This document shows positions 27,814 to 38,476 of a stretch of 64,000 bases of DNA, one piece after another. The notes under the pieces are model-generated. The model was not told the origin of the DNA. It saw nothing but the letters and a program-made list of their open reading frames with translations, and ran no database searches. Origin of the DNA: Paraburkholderia acidicola (GTDB taxonomy: Bacteria > Pseudomonadota > Gammaproteobacteria > Burkholderiales > Burkholderiaceae). A program made the translations under genes and the position numbers. Position 1 is the first letter of the stretch. Each line of letters opens with the position of its first letter. Location: positions 434,001 through 498,000 of the forward strand of contig NZ_MTZV01000001.1 in the NCBI RefSeq assembly GCF_002362315.1, read 5' to 3'.

Positions 27814-28362
27814 TCAGTTCGACGAACCCGACCCGGCGCCGGACGCCAGTGCCTTCAGCACCTGATCGGTGATGTCGATGCTCGGACTGACATACACCGC
27901 TTCCTGCACGATCAGATCGTAGTGCTGCTGCTCGGCGATCTGCTTGATCACCTTGTTCGCGCGATCGAGTACCGCAGCCAGCTCTTCATTGCGGCGCTGA
28001 TTCAGGTCTTCACGGAATTCACGCTGCTTGCGCTGGAAATCGGTGTCGAGCTGCGAGATGTCGCGCTGCTTCTGGGCACGGTCGAGTGCCGACAGCGACG
28101 CACCGTTCTTGTCGAGCGAATCGGACAGGCTCTTCAGCTTCTGCGCCATGTCCTGCAGGTCCTTGTCGCGCTTCGCGAACTCCGCTTCGAGCTTGACCTG
28201 CGCAACCTTGGCCGGCGCGGACTCGCGCAGGATGCGATCCGAATTGACCGCGGCGATCTTCGCGACCTGAGCGTGCGCGACCCCCATCCCCAAGGTCATC
28301 GTCATCGCCAGCGTCCATGCGCACGCCACACGTTTCGAAAACATACCGGTTTGCAAAGTCAT
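27814..28362 (-). CDS. skp: OmpH/Skp-family periplasmic chaperone
   Basis: The 182-residue product has a signal peptide (cleavage after AHA in GMGVAHAQVAKIAAVN, near residue 31), then a short beta part (KIAAVNSDRILRESAPA) and long charged coiled-coil arms (about residues 50-130), the jellyfish-like Skp trimer shape. It holds unfolded outer-membrane proteins for the BamA machine encoded just upstream. An alternative ATG six codons downstream (28344) would give a more standard signal peptide. Confidence 0.92.
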   Translation of the reverse strand: MTLQTGMFSKRVACAWTLAMTMTLGMGVAHAQVAKIAAVNSDRILRESAPAKVAQVKLEAEFAKRDKDLQDMAQKLKSLSDSLDKNGASLSALDRAQKQRDISQLDTDFQRKQREFREDLNQRRNEELAAVLDRANKVIKQIAEQQHYDLIVQEAVYVSPSIDITDQVLKALASGAGSGSSN

Positions 28363-28402
28363 CCTCTCGATACCGTAAAGAGCCCCATTCCGCCTTGCTT
28401 CA

Positions 28403-30706
28403 TCAGAACGCTGTGCCGATCTGGAACTGGAATTTCTGATACTGATCGCCGACGTGCTTCTGCAGCGGGAAGCCGAGACTCAGCTTCAACGGTCCGATCG
28501 GCGAGATCCACGCCAGACCGACACCGTAACCGTAACGCAGACCGTTCGCGCCGACGCTGTTGCCCTCATTGCCCCAGACGTTACCGCCGTCCAGGAACGT
28601 GAAGACGCGCAGCGTGCGGTCGTAGCCGGTGCCCGGCAGCGGGAATGTCAGTTCGATATTGCCGACCACCATCTCGTTACCGCCGATCGGGTCTCCTGTC
28701 GTCGAGTCGCGCGGACCCAGCGAACTCGGCTCGTAACCCCGCACCGAACCGATACCGCCCGCGTAGTAATTCTTGAAGATCGGATACGGCTTGCCGGCCA
28801 GCCCGTTACCGTAGCCGCCCTGCAGGTTCAGGCCGAGCACGAAACCGCGTGCGAACGAGTAATAGTACTGCGCCTGAACATCAGCCTTGTAGTATTGCGT
28901 GCGCCCAGCCGGCGTGCCGTATTCGGCATTCGCCTGCGTGAAGTAGCCGCGGCTCGGGACGAGTGCGCTGTCGCGCGCATCGCGCGACCAGCCTACCGTG
29001 AGCGGCACGTTGTTCGACACGCGGCCGAAACTGTTCACGTAGTCGATGTAGCTCTTCGGCGTAGCGGAATCGACGTCGAGCGTGTTCTGCTCGAGGCCCG
29101 CGCCGAAGTACACCGTATCGACTTCCGAAAACGGAATCCCAAACTTCAGGTCGCCGCCCACCGTTACGATGCGGAAGCTCGAATTGGTCGAGTAGTACAG
29201 CGGCTGATACGTGCGGTAGTAGACGTCAGTGATGCGCTTGATGCCGTCCACCGTGAAGTACGGGTCGACCTGGGTAACCGTCAGCGTACGGTACGTCTTT
29301 GCCGTGTTGACGTTGACTGACAGGCTCGTGCCCGAACCGAACACGTTGTCCTGCGATACCCCCGCCGACAGCACGACCTTGTCCGTCGACGAAAAGCCCG
29401 CGCCCAGCGTAATTGCGCCAGTCGGCTTCTCGGTCACCTTGACATCCACGTCGACCTGGTCGGGCGTGCCTTCCACGGGGATCGTCGTGACGTCGACGTC
29501 GGTGAAGTAGCCGAGACGGTTGATCCGGTCTTTCGACAGCGCGAGCCGGTTCGAATCGAACCACGAGCTTTCGAGCTGGCGCATTTCGCGGCGCACGACT
29601 TCGTCGCGCGTGCGCGTGTTGCCGACCACATTGATGCGCCGCACGTACACGCGGCGGCTCGGATCGACCTGCAGCGTGAGGTCGACCTTGTGATGCTCCT
29701 GATCGATCTGCGGCAACGCGTTCACGGTAGCAAACGCATAACCGTACTCGCCCAGCTTGTCGACGACCGCCTTCGTGGTGGCCTGCAGCTTCTCGGCCGA
29801 GAACCGGTCACCTGGCTTGATCTTGATCAGCTTGCGGAGCTCCGGCTCGCGGTCCAGCAGGTTGCCACCCAGCTTGATGCTCGAAATCGTGTACGGCTCG
29901 CCTTCGTGCAGCGTCACCGTCAGGTACATGTCCTTCTTGTCCGGCGAAATCGACACCTGCGTCGAATCGATGTTGAACTCGAGATAGCCGCGGTTCAGGT
30001 AGTACGAGCGGATGTTTTCGAGGTCGCCGGTGAGCTTTTCCTTCGAGTACAGATCGTTCTTCGTGTACCACGAGAACCAGTTCGGCGTGGACTGCTGCAT
30101 CTCGTCGCGCAGCGTGCTCGTGCTGAACGCCTTGTTACCGATGAAGTTGATCTGGCGGATCTTCGCGCTCGGTCCTTCGATCACCGAGAACAGCAGCGAC
30201 ACGCGATTGCGGTCGATCGGTGTGACCGTGGTCGTGACTTCGGCCGCATAGTAGCCGCGCGTCAGGTACTGACGCTTCAGCTCCTGCTCGGCCTTGTCGA
30301 CGAGCGCCTTGTCGTAGTAGCGACCCTGCGACAGACCGACCGCGCGCAGCGCCTTGGTCAGGTTGTCCTTGTCGAATTCGTGGATGCCGGAGAAGTCGAT
30401 CGTGCCGATGGCCGGACGTTCCTGCACCTGCACGATCACGACGCTGCCTTCGGTCGCGATCTTGACGTCGTTGAAGAAACCCGTCGCATAGAGTGCGCGG
30501 ATCGCTTCGGAAGCCTTGTCGTCGTTGAATGTGTCGCCTTGCTTGATCGGCAGGTACGAGAACACCGTACCGGCTTCGACGCGTTGCAACCCCTCGATGC
30601 GGATGTCTTGCACCACGAATGGTGTCGTCGCGTGAGCCACCAGCCCATGCGCGGCGAATGCCGCGGCTACAACAGTCTTAGGTACCAAGCGATGAGGTTT
30701 AAACAA
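28403..30706 (-). CDS. bamA: Outer membrane protein assembly factor BamA
   Basis: The 767-residue product is the central component of the Bam complex, inserting beta-barrel proteins into the outer membrane. It has a signal peptide (first 26 residues, ending VAHA), five POTRA domains (PFVVQDIRIEGLQRVEAGTV to about residue 430) and a C-terminal 16-strand barrel including IGSVRGYEPSSLGPRD (the V-R-G-Y/F lid motif), and it ends in the terminal phenylalanine of FQFQIGTAF. It lies between rseP and skp, the conserved order. Confidence 0.98.
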   Translation of the reverse strand: MFKPHRLVPKTVVAAAFAAHGLVAHATTPFVVQDIRIEGLQRVEAGTVFSYLPIKQGDTFNDDKASEAIRALYATGFFNDVKIATEGSVVIVQVQERPAIGTIDFSGIHEFDKDNLTKALRAVGLSQGRYYDKALVDKAEQELKRQYLTRGYYAAEVTTTVTPIDRNRVSLLFSVIEGPSAKIRQINFIGNKAFSTSTLRDEMQQSTPNWFSWYTKNDLYSKEKLTGDLENIRSYYLNRGYLEFNIDSTQVSISPDKKDMYLTVTLHEGEPYTISSIKLGGNLLDREPELRKLIKIKPGDRFSAEKLQATTKAVVDKLGEYGYAFATVNALPQIDQEHHKVDLTLQVDPSRRVYVRRINVVGNTRTRDEVVRREMRQLESSWFDSNRLALSKDRINRLGYFTDVDVTTIPVEGTPDQVDVDVKVTEKPTGAITLGAGFSSTDKVVLSAGVSQDNVFGSGTSLSVNVNTAKTYRTLTVTQVDPYFTVDGIKRITDVYYRTYQPLYYSTNSSFRIVTVGGDLKFGIPFSEVDTVYFGAGLEQNTLDVDSATPKSYIDYVNSFGRVSNNVPLTVGWSRDARDSALVPSRGYFTQANAEYGTPAGRTQYYKADVQAQYYYSFARGFVLGLNLQGGYGNGLAGKPYPIFKNYYAGGIGSVRGYEPSSLGPRDSTTGDPIGGNEMVVGNIELTFPLPGTGYDRTLRVFTFLDGGNVWGNEGNSVGANGLRYGYGVGLAWISPIGPLKLSLGFPLQKHVGDQYQKFQFQIGTAF

Positions 30707-30773
30707 CGTGCTTCCCCAGTGTGTATAGCTGCATCAGGTCAGACGGTCGTCATCGTGAACGCCGCCGGACACT

Positions 30774-32162
30774 TTAAAAATGGATTAAACGAGCCAGATC
30801 GTTGAAAAGCGCAATCGCCGACAATGCGACGATGCAGGCGAGTCCCGCTCTCTGCAGAACGAGCTGCCAGCGATCGGATACAACCTTGCCGGTTACAGCT
30901 TCAACCAAATAATATAACAGATGCCCCCCGTCCAAAACCGGAATTGGTAACAGGTTGAGTACGCCGAGACTAATACTGACGAGCGCGAGGAACGATAAAA
31001 AGGCCGACGGACCGAGTCGCGCGCTCTTGCCCGCGTAATCCGCGATCGTCACCGGACCGGACAGGTTCTTCAGCGAAGCCTCGCCGACGATCATCCGGCC
31101 GAACATCCGCAACGAGTAGACACTGAGGTCCCACGTGCGGCGCGCGCCCAGCTGCATGCTTTCGAGCGGACCGTAACGGACCTCGAGCGATGGCACCTGG
31201 GTGGCCAGTTCGGCGCCGATGCGGCCGACTTGCTGGCCGGTCGTCTCGTCGCGCCGGGCCGCGGGCACGATCACGATGTTCTCGAGCGTGCCGGGCTGCT
31301 GCCCCTGGGCGCCGCGCTCGATCCGCAGCGTGACCGGCTTGCCTGCATGCGCCTTGATGGCCGCGATGAAAGTGGTGGCGTTGTCGGCCGGCTTACCGTC
31401 GACCGCGCGCAACCGGTCGCCCGCCTGCAATCCGGCCTGTTGCGCGGCGCTGCCCGCCTCTACCCCCGCCACGGACAACGTGCCGCCACCTGGCTCGAAG
31501 CCGAGCCGCGACATGAAATCGTCGTCGACGTCCTTGTCGGACACGCCGCGCAGGTCGACGGGGAAATCGAAGGTGCCGCGGCCGTCCTTTGCGCTCAGCA
31601 CCACACGACGGTGGTCGAACGCGGCCCCGAGCAGCTTCCAGCGCAGATCGGACCACGAGCGCACCGGCTCGGATTCGCCCGCATCGCCCTCGCGCACCGC
31701 CACGACTGTTTCGCCGCCATCGAAGCCCGCGCGTGCCGCAACGGTGTCCGGGGCCGGGGTCGCGACAATCGCCGCCGGCTCGGTCACACCGGTCGCGAAC
31801 ACCACAGCGAACAGCACGATAGCCAGCAGGAAATTAGCGATCGGGCCGGCCGCGACGATCGCGATCCGCTTGCCGACCGACTGACGGTTGAAAGCGTGAG
31901 GCAACTCGGCGGTGGGGATGGGTACGCCCTCTTCGCGCTCGTCGAGCATCTTCACGTAGCCGCCCAGCGGCAACGCGGCAATCGTCCACTGCGTACCGGT
32001 CTTACCGCTGACCCATTGCACGAGTGGCTTGCCGAAACCAATCGAAAAGCGCAGCACTTTAACGCCGCACAGACGCGCGACGCTGTAATGGCCGAACTCG
32101 TGCACGACGACGAGCACGCCGATCGCGACCACGAAGGCAAGGAGTTCGATCAGCACGTTCAT
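30774..32162 (-). CDS. rseP: Site-2 protease RseP
   Basis: The 462-residue inner-membrane zinc protease cuts anti-sigma factors and signal peptide remnants within the membrane. The zinc motif HEFGH is at residues 21-25, two PDZ-like segments fall in about 125-300, and the conserved LLPIPVLDGGHLLYYLVE lies near the C-terminus. The ATG at 32162 fits family length; the frame is open upstream into dxr, without family resemblance. It starts within 10 bp of the dxr stop. Confidence 0.96.
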   Translation of the reverse strand: MNVLIELLAFVVAIGVLVVVHEFGHYSVARLCGVKVLRFSIGFGKPLVQWVSGKTGTQWTIAALPLGGYVKMLDEREEGVPIPTAELPHAFNRQSVGKRIAIVAAGPIANFLLAIVLFAVVFATGVTEPAAIVATPAPDTVAARAGFDGGETVVAVREGDAGESEPVRSWSDLRWKLLGAAFDHRRVVLSAKDGRGTFDFPVDLRGVSDKDVDDDFMSRLGFEPGGGTLSVAGVEAGSAAQQAGLQAGDRLRAVDGKPADNATTFIAAIKAHAGKPVTLRIERGAQGQQPGTLENIVIVPAARRDETTGQQVGRIGAELATQVPSLEVRYGPLESMQLGARRTWDLSVYSLRMFGRMIVGEASLKNLSGPVTIADYAGKSARLGPSAFLSFLALVSISLGVLNLLPIPVLDGGHLLYYLVEAVTGKVVSDRWQLVLQRAGLACIVALSAIALFNDLARLIHF

Positions 32163-32169
32163 GGCTGGC

Positions 32170-33372
32170 TCACTGGACGACGCGTTCCGCGCGGCCCGTG
32201 GCGTAAGCACCGGCAACGAAACCGGCCGCCGCACGGCGCGCCGCGGCGTCGGCATCGAGCACATCGTCGAGGCTGCCGGCACTGCGGTTCGGCAGCGCGT
32301 TCAGCACGGCGTCGACGATCTGCGCGATCGCCATGAAGCCGATCTTGCGCGCAAGGAACGCTTCCACCGCGACTTCGTTCGCCGCGTTCAGCGCGGCGCT
32401 CGCGACGCCGCCTTCGGCGAGCGCCTTCATGGCGAGCGCGAGGCACGGGAAACGGGCGTAGTCGGGTTTCTCGAACGACAGCGACGCGACCTGCACGAGG
32501 TCGAGCGGCGCAACGCCGGAGTCGACGCGCTCGGGAAAAGCCAGCGCGTGCGCGATCGGCGTACGCATGTCGGGATTGCCGAGCTGTGCGAGCACCGAGC
32601 CGTCCGCATACGACACCAGCGAATGGATCACGCTCTGCGGATGGATCAACACTTCGATGCGTTCGCCCGGCAGATCGAACAGCCAGTGCGCCTCGATCAC
32701 TTCGAGGCCCTTGTTCATCATCGTCGCCGAATCGACGGAGATCTTGCGGCCCATCACCCAGTTCGGGTGCTTGCAGGCTTCGTCGGGGGTGACGTCGACG
32801 AGCGTCGACGGTTCGCGCGTGCGGAACGGGCCACCCGACGCGGTCAGAAGGATCTTCGAGACGCCGCCGTGCAACGCGGCTTCGCGCGGCAGGCACTGGA
32901 AAATCGCGTTGTGTTCGCTGTCGACCGGCAGCAGGACCGCGCCGTGGTCGCGCACCGCGTCCATGAAGATCGCGCCGGACATCACCAGCGCTTCCTTGTT
33001 CGCGAGCAGGATACGTTTGCCGGCGCGCGCCGCGGCCAGCGTCGGAGCAAGGCCCGCTGCGCCAACGATCGCTGCCACAACCGTATCGCAGGCGGCGCTT
33101 TCCGACACGTCGACGAGCGCCTGCGCGCCGAATGTCACCTCGGTCTTGCAGCCGGCGGCCCGCAGCTTTGCCGCAACCTGCGCGGCGGTATCGGCGTCGC
33201 CAACCACCGCCACCTCGGGGCTAAAGCGCAGGCATTGCTCGACGAGCTTGTCGCCGTTGCGATGCGCGGTCAGCGCGTAGATCGAGAAGCGCTCGGGATG
33301 ACGCGCGACGACGTCGAGCGTGCTGTCTCCAATCGAGCCCGTGGAACCGAGCAAAGTTAATCGTTTGTGCAT
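32170..33372 (-). CDS. dxr: 1-deoxy-D-xylulose-5-phosphate reductoisomerase
   Basis: The 400-residue product makes methylerythritol phosphate, the committed step of the MEP isoprenoid pathway, feeding the undecaprenyl chain made by the nearby uppS. It has the NADPH-binding start [20 protein letters not shown], the metal-binding segment [12 protein letters not shown], and [10 protein letters not shown] and [20 protein letters not shown]. The ATG at 33372 matches the family start; an open extension to 33483 overlaps cdsA and is rejected. Confidence 0.97.
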   Translation of the reverse strand: MHKRLTLLGSTGSIGDSTLDVVARHPERFSIYALTAHRNGDKLVEQCLRFSPEVAVVGDADTAAQVAAKLRAAGCKTEVTFGAQALVDVSESAACDTVVAAIVGAAGLAPTLAAARAGKRILLANKEALVMSGAIFMDAVRDHGAVLLPVDSEHNAIFQCLPREAALHGGVSKILLTASGGPFRTREPSTLVDVTPDEACKHPNWVMGRKISVDSATMMNKGLEVIEAHWLFDLPGERIEVLIHPQSVIHSLVSYADGSVLAQLGNPDMRTPIAHALAFPERVDSGVAPLDLVQVASLSFEKPDYARFPCLALAMKALAEGGVASAALNAANEVAVEAFLARKIGFMAIAQIVDAVLNALPNRSAGSLDDVLDADAAARRAAAGFVAGAYATGRAERVVQ

Positions 33373-33382
33373 GTCTCTTTCT

Positions 33383-34216
33383 CTAGCCGAGCGTCGGCGG
33401 CAACAGCAGCATGGCGAGCGGCAGCACCGGCAACAACGCGTCGATGCGGTCGAGCACGCCACCGTGTCCCGGTAGCAGGCCACTTGAATCCTTCACGCCG
33501 GCCTGCCGTTTCAGCAACGATTCGAACAGGTCGCCGATCACACTGAACACGACCAGTACGGTCAACGCCGCGATGGTGCGCACTGCACCGAACTGCACGA
33601 ACAGCGCTGAATACAGCGTGGGTTCGAATGCATGTAGCGCAATCGCCACGCCGGCCACGATCATCACCGTCGCCCAGCCGCCGATTGCACCCTCCCAGCT
33701 CTTACCGGGACTGATCGTGGGGGCCAGCTTACGGCGACCCAACGCTTTCCCCGCGAAGTATGCGCCAATGTCGGCGAGCCACACCAGAAGCAGCAGGGAC
33801 AGAACGAACGGCACCCCGGCCATGCGGGCAGCGACGAGCGCATGCCAGCAGGCGACAAACGCGACGATCCCGGCGACGAACAGGAACAGGCGCCACGCGC
33901 CTTGCGCGAGCGTAGGCTTGCGCAGCAGCACGAACGGGCCGGCCAGCACCCAGAATACGCCTGCCGCCTGGAAGAGCGGCCGGGGCAACTGCATACCGGT
34001 ACCAAGACGCGCACTGGCGACGAGCGCAGCCGCGGTCACGAGCGCATAGACCACCGGGCCGGCGCCGCCCACCTTGAGCAGGCGTGCCCATTCCCACGCG
34101 GCAAACACGACGACGAAAGCGATCAGCGCGCCGAACGCACCCACCGGCGCAAACAGCGTAACCGGCAGGAACACCGCGAGGAGGACGAGCGCCGTGATGA
34201 CACGGGTCTTTAGCAT
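33383..34216 (-). CDS. cdsA: Phosphatidate cytidylyltransferase
   Basis: The 277-residue multi-pass membrane enzyme makes CDP-diacylglycerol for phospholipid synthesis. The CdsA signature is seen in its C-terminal third: [16 protein letters not shown], then [20 protein letters not shown] and [19 protein letters not shown] with its paired aspartates. About eight hydrophobic segments are visible. It overlaps uppS by 7 bp. Confidence 0.96.
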   Translation of the reverse strand: MLKTRVITALVLLAVFLPVTLFAPVGAFGALIAFVVVFAAWEWARLLKVGGAGPVVYALVTAAALVASARLGTGMQLPRPLFQAAGVFWVLAGPFVLLRKPTLAQGAWRLFLFVAGIVAFVACWHALVAARMAGVPFVLSLLLLVWLADIGAYFAGKALGRRKLAPTISPGKSWEGAIGGWATVMIVAGVAIALHAFEPTLYSALFVQFGAVRTIAALTVLVVFSVIGDLFESLLKRQAGVKDSSGLLPGHGGVLDRIDALLPVLPLAMLLLPPTLG

Positions 34217-34992
34217 GGAAGCGAGTCGGCGTTTTGCGATTGCGGCTCAAGTTGAGCGCTGGTGCGGCCGAAGCGGCGCTCGCGTTCCGTATAGGAAGCG
34301 ATGGCATGGCCGAGGGCGTCGGCGTCGAAATCCGGCCAGAAAGTATCGGTGAAATAGAACTCGGTGTAGGCCAGTTGCCACAGCAGGAAGTTGCTGACGC
34401 GTTGCTCGCCGCCAGTACGGATGAACAGGTCGGGCTCGGGTGCGTACGCCATGGCCAGATGTTCGGCAAACGATCCCTCGGTCACCTCGACGGCGTGACC
34501 CGCTGCCGCCGATTGCTCGGCGAGCTTGCGCGTAGCCTGCATGATGTCCCAGCGACCGCCGTAGTTCGCCGCGATGGTCAGCGTGAGACGCGTATTGCGT
34601 GCAGTCTTGGTTTCCGCGCGGCGAATCAGGTCCTGGATGCGCCGGTCGAACATCGACAGGTCGCCGACTACACGCAGACGAATACCGTTCGCATGCAGCT
34701 TGCCGACTTCGCGCTCAAGCGCGGTGACGAACAGACGCATCAGGAACGAGACTTCATCCGTAGGACGCCGCCAGTTCTCCGAGCTGAACGCGAACAGCGT
34801 CAGGTATTCGACGCCTTGCCGCGCGCACGCTTCAACGGTGGCGCGCACCGCATCGACGCCGCGCGTATGACCCGCCACGCGCGGCAGGCGACGCTGCGTC
34901 GCCCAGCGGCCGTTACCGTCCATGATGATCGCGATATGTCGCGGCACCGCTGCGACGTCAGGCACGCGCACGGTTGAGCTGGTATAGGTCAT
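34210..34992 (-). CDS. uppS: Isoprenyl transferase (undecaprenyl diphosphate synthase)
   Basis: The 260-residue cis-prenyltransferase makes the C55 lipid carrier for peptidoglycan and O-antigen. The signature [16 protein letters not shown] carries the catalytic Asp25; [19 protein letters not shown] and the C-terminal [16 protein letters not shown] stretch (here [18 protein letters not shown]) with [19 protein letters not shown] are family hallmarks. It lies between frr and cdsA in the conserved block. Confidence 0.97.
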   Translation of the reverse strand: MTYTSSTVRVPDVAAVPRHIAIIMDGNGRWATQRRLPRVAGHTRGVDAVRATVEACARQGVEYLTLFAFSSENWRRPTDEVSFLMRLFVTALEREVGKLHANGIRLRVVGDLSMFDRRIQDLIRRAETKTARNTRLTLTIAANYGGRWDIMQATRKLAEQSAAAGHAVEVTEGSFAEHLAMAYAPEPDLFIRTGGEQRVSNFLLWQLAYTEFYFTDTFWPDFDADALGHAIASYTERERRFGRTSAQLEPQSQNADSLPC

Positions 34993-35056
34993 GGCCGTCG
35001 GAGCAATAGCTGCAAGTGAAGAAGAGTGGACCCTGAAGGTGCCGATGCCTGAGGCA

Positions 35057-35617
35057 TCACACCGTCATGATCTCGGCTTCTTTCGTTTGCACGAGCTTGT
35101 CGATCTCCGTGACGAACTTGTCCGTCAGCTTCTGGACGTCGTCGCTGGCGCGGCGCTCGTCGTCCTCGGAGATATCCTTGTCTTTCACGAGCTTCTTCAG
35201 TTGCTCGTTGGCATCGCGCCGCAGGTTGCGCACCGCGATCTTGGCCGTCTCGGCTTCGCTCTTGACGACCTTCGTCAGTTCGCGGCGGCGCTCTTCGGTA
35301 AGTGCGGGCATCGGTACGCGGATCTGGTCGCCCGAGGTAGCCGGGTTCAGGCCCAGATCCGATTCGCGGATCGCCTTCTCGACCACCTGCACCATCTTCT
35401 TTTCCCACGGCTGCACGCCGATCGTGCGCGCGTCCACGAGCGTCATGTTCGCGACCTGCGAGATCGGTACCGGCGAGCCGTAGTAATCGACCTGGATATG
35501 ATCGAGCAGGCCCGTATGCGCACGGCCCGTGCGGATCTTCGACAGATCGTTCTTGAATGCATCGATCGAGCGCAGCATCTTCTGCTCAGCGCCCTTCTTG
35601 ACGTCAGCTACAGACAT
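35057..35617 (-). CDS. frr: Ribosome recycling factor
   Basis: The 186-residue product splits post-termination ribosomes together with EF-G. It has the three-helix-bundle and hinge domain layout, with [60 protein letters not shown] and [20 protein letters not shown]. Length matches E. coli (185). It follows pyrH by about 100 bp. Confidence 0.97.
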   Translation of the reverse strand: MSVADVKKGAEQKMLRSIDAFKNDLSKIRTGRAHTGLLDHIQVDYYGSPVPISQVANMTLVDARTIGVQPWEKKMVQVVEKAIRESDLGLNPATSGDQIRVPMPALTEERRRELTKVVKSEAETAKIAVRNLRRDANEQLKKLVKDKDISEDDERRASDDVQKLTDKFVTEIDKLVQTKEAEIMTV

Positions 35618-35715
35618 ATTTAAACCTCCGAACCTTCAAAACGGTGCGGGCCAGCCAGCGCGCGTAAAGCGGCGACCCGGGCCCGCGTTCGAACCCACAT
35701 TTTCTGACAAGGAGT

Positions 35716-36429
35716 TTACACGTGGACGAGCGTGCCTTCGTCCTCGCCCTGCACGATACGTTTGAGCGCGCCCGGCTTGAGAATCGAGAACACGCGAATC
35801 GGCAGCTTCTGGTCGCGGCACAGCGCAAACGCCGTCGCATCCATCACCTGCAGGTTGCGGCCGATCGCTTCGTCGAAGCTGATCGTCGTGTAGCGCGTCG
35901 CGCTCGGGTCTTTCTTCGGATCAGCCGAATAGACGCCGTCGACCTTGGTCGCCTTCAGCACGACTTCCGCGCCGATTTCCGAACCGCGCAAAGCCGCTGC
36001 GGTATCGGTAGTGAAAAACGGGTTGCCGGTACCGGCCGCGAAGATCACGACCTTGCCTTCCTCGAGCTGGCGGATCGCCCGCGGGCGAATGTACGGCTCG
36101 ACCACCTGGTCCATACGCAGCGCGGACTGCACACGTGCTTCGATGCCCGCGTGACGCATCGCATCCTGCAGCGCAAGCGCGTTCATCATCGTGGCGAGCA
36201 TCCCCATGTAGTCAGCCGTCGCACGGTCCATACCGGCCGCGCCGCCCGCCACACCACGGAAAATATTGCCGCCGCCGATCACGACCGCGAGCTGCGTGCC
36301 CAGCCGCACTACCTCGGCCACGTCCGCCACCATGCCTTCGATCGTTGCGCGATTGATGCCGAAAGCATCCTCGCCCATCAGAGCTTCACCGGAAAGTTTG
36401 AGGAGAACGCGTTTGTAGGCAGTGGGCAT
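35716..36429 (-). CDS. pyrH: UMP kinase
   Basis: The 237-residue amino acid kinase-fold enzyme phosphorylates UMP to UDP. It has [20 protein letters not shown] at the start, [20 protein letters not shown], and [20 protein letters not shown]. The ATG at 36429 fits the family; the frame is open upstream to 36666 but that part is not conserved. It lies between tsf and frr. Confidence 0.97.
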   Translation of the reverse strand: MPTAYKRVLLKLSGEALMGEDAFGINRATIEGMVADVAEVVRLGTQLAVVIGGGNIFRGVAGGAAGMDRATADYMGMLATMMNALALQDAMRHAGIEARVQSALRMDQVVEPYIRPRAIRQLEEGKVVIFAAGTGNPFFTTDTAAALRGSEIGAEVVLKATKVDGVYSADPKKDPSATRYTTISFDEAIGRNLQVMDATAFALCRDQKLPIRVFSILKPGALKRIVQGEDEGTLVHV

Positions 36430-36669
36430 AGGGGTATCCAGATCGCGCGGAACAGGGCAACAACAAGGGACTAATGTAGGGGTGAAATGCCGGTTCGGGC
36501 AAGGGCCGCCAAATTGACGGCCTGCGAGGCCCATGCAGGGCGGCTGCGGCGCGAGGGTCGACCCGCGGACAGCCTTGCGGCGTTTCCGGCCGCGGCAGGC
36601 TTGTGCCCCGCCGCGGGTCCAACGATACAACGTGGTGACGCGGCGCGGTGCCGCGCCAACGTCCAACGC

Positions 36670-37551
36670 TTACTGTTGCTTTGCAGCAGCCACTTGCGCT
36701 GCCACTTCGGCAGCGAAGTCGTCCTGGCGCTTCTCGATGCCATCGCCGACTACGAACAGTGCAAATTTCTGCACCGACGCGCCGCCAGCCTTCAGCATCT
36801 GCTCGATTGTCTGTTTGTCGTTCTTCACGAACGGCTGGTTCAGCAGCGAGACTTCCTTCAGGTACTTCTGCACGCTACCGTCGACCATCTTCGCGACGAT
36901 TTCAGCCGGCTTGCCCGATTCGGCGGCCTTCTGTTCGGCGATGCTGCGTTCCTTCGCGATCAGGTCAGCCGGCACTTCGTCGGCCGACAGCGAAACCGGC
37001 TTCATCGCGGCGATGTGCATCGCGACGTCCTTGCCGATCTGCTCGTCCGCGCCGGTGTACTCGACCAGCACGCCGATACGCGTGCCGTGCAGGTAAGCAG
37101 CCAGCTTGTTCGCGGTTTCGAAGCGCGCGAAACGGCGGATCGACAGGTTTTCACCGATCTTGCCGACCAGTGCGAGGCGCACGGCGTCGACAGTCTGGCC
37201 GTCGAGCGGCAGCGCGGCGAGCGCAGCCACGTCAGCCGGGTTTTGCTTCGCGATCAGTTCAGCGACGGTCTTCGAGAACGCGAGGAAATCATCATTCTTC
37301 GAAACGAAGTCGGTTTCGCAGTTCAGTTCGACGATCGCGCCCGCGTTGTCGCCGAGGAACGAGGCGATCACGCCTTCTGCCGTCACGCGCGATGCTGCCT
37401 TGCTCGCCTTGTTGCCGAGCTTCACACGCAGCAGTTCTTCGGCACGTTCCATGTCGCCGTCAGCTTCCGTCAGCGCCTTCTTGCATTCCATCATCGGCGC
37501 ATCGGTCTTCGCGCGCAGTTCTGCAACCATGCTTGCGGTAATTGCCGCCAT
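36670..37551 (-). CDS. tsf: Elongation factor Ts
   Basis: The 293-residue product is the nucleotide exchange factor of EF-Tu. It has the N-terminal UBA-like helix segment [20 protein letters not shown], the core motif [21 protein letters not shown] stretch (here [20 protein letters not shown]) and the coiled-coil hairpin. I start it at the ATG at 37551 (MAAITASM). It follows rpsB across a strong hairpin. Confidence 0.97.
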   Translation of the reverse strand: MAAITASMVAELRAKTDAPMMECKKALTEADGDMERAEELLRVKLGNKASKAASRVTAEGVIASFLGDNAGAIVELNCETDFVSKNDDFLAFSKTVAELIAKQNPADVAALAALPLDGQTVDAVRLALVGKIGENLSIRRFARFETANKLAAYLHGTRIGVLVEYTGADEQIGKDVAMHIAAMKPVSLSADEVPADLIAKERSIAEQKAAESGKPAEIVAKMVDGSVQKYLKEVSLLNQPFVKNDKQTIEQMLKAGGASVQKFALFVVGDGIEKRQDDFAAEVAAQVAAAKQQ

Positions 37552-37672
37552 CATTCGCTCCTTGGGTCTGTCTTTCACACGCCGTCCGCATTCGATGCCG
37601 ACAGCAAGAATTCGTTTCCGCGCGGCGCATTTTTTTACGCACCGGCGGTGGTCCTGCTAAACGCTACGGCTT

Positions 37673-37705
37673 AAAAAAAGGGGGCCTGTAGAAAGCCCCC
37701 TTTTT
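37673..37705 (-). terminator. Hairpin with T-run between rpsB and tsf (attenuator or partial terminator)
   Basis: On the minus strand AAAAAGGGGGC, a nine-base loop and GCCCCCTTTTTTT form a stem with a T-run, 19 bp past the rpsB stop. In E. coli the rpsB-tsf pair also carries an internal hairpin that adjusts tsf expression. Complete termination here would cut the block from its promoter, so partial read-through is expected. Confidence 0.75.
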
Positions 37706-37723
37706 GGCCGGTCACGGGGTCGC

Positions 37724-38476
37724 TTACGCTTCCGCGTTGACCTCGACGAACTCGTCGCCGTCGTCGCCGCGTGCGGCCTGGACCACTTCGTTGACCGAGT
37801 TCGCACGGCCTTCGAGGATCGCGTCAGCCACGCCTGCCGTGTACAGGGCAACAGCCTTGCTGGCGTCGTCGTTACCCGGGATCACGTAGTCGATGCCTTC
37901 CGGCGAGTGGTTCGTGTCGACCACTGCGATGACCGGCACGCCGAGCTTGTTCGCTTCGGTGACGGCAATCTTGTGGTAACCGACGTCGACCACGAAGATC
38001 GCGTCCGGAATGCCGCCCATGTCCTTCACGCCACCGATCGACTTTTGCAGCTTCTGGATTTCGCGTTCGAACAGCAGCGCTTCCTTCTTGCTCATGCGTT
38101 CGGTTTCGCCGGATTCGACAGCGGCTTCCATGTCCTTCAGGCGCTTGATCGATACTTTCAGCGTCTTGAAGTTGGTCAGCATGCCGCCGAGCCAGCGTGC
38201 GTTGACGTACGGCATACCAGCGCGCAGCGCTTCTTCAGCCATCGTGTCACGCGATTGACGCTTCGTGCCGACAAACAGAATCGTGCCGCGGTTCGCTGCC
38301 AGTTGACGCACGTACTTCAGCGCGTCGTTGTACATCGGCAGCGTCTTTTCGAGGTTGATGATGTGAATCTTGTTGCGATGGCCGAAAATGAACGGGGCCA
38401 TTTTGGGGTTCCAGAAGCGCGTCTGGTGACCAAAGTGGACACCGGCTTCCAGCATTTGACGCATGGTGACTGCCAT
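37724..38476 (-). CDS. rpsB: 30S ribosomal protein S2
   Basis: The 250-residue product is a peripheral small-subunit protein. It has the family start [60 protein letters not shown] and [20 protein letters not shown]. It is the first gene of the long minus-strand block and has a leader of about 270 nt from a predicted promoter at 38758-38787. Confidence 0.98.
   Translation of the reverse strand: MAVTMRQMLEAGVHFGHQTRFWNPKMAPFIFGHRNKIHIINLEKTLPMYNDALKYVRQLAANRGTILFVGTKRQSRDTMAEEALRAGMPYVNARWLGGMLTNFKTLKVSIKRLKDMEAAVESGETERMSKKEALLFEREIQKLQKSIGGVKDMGGIPDAIFVVDVGYHKIAVTEANKLGVPVIAVVDTNHSPEGIDYVIPGNDDASKAVALYTAGVADAILEGRANSVNEVVQAARGDDGDEFVEVNAEA

Noticed and set aside
35716..36666. Extended N-terminus for pyrH
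   Set aside because: The added 79 residues are not conserved and fall in the tsf-pyrH gap; the ATG at 36429 gives the standard UMP kinase start.
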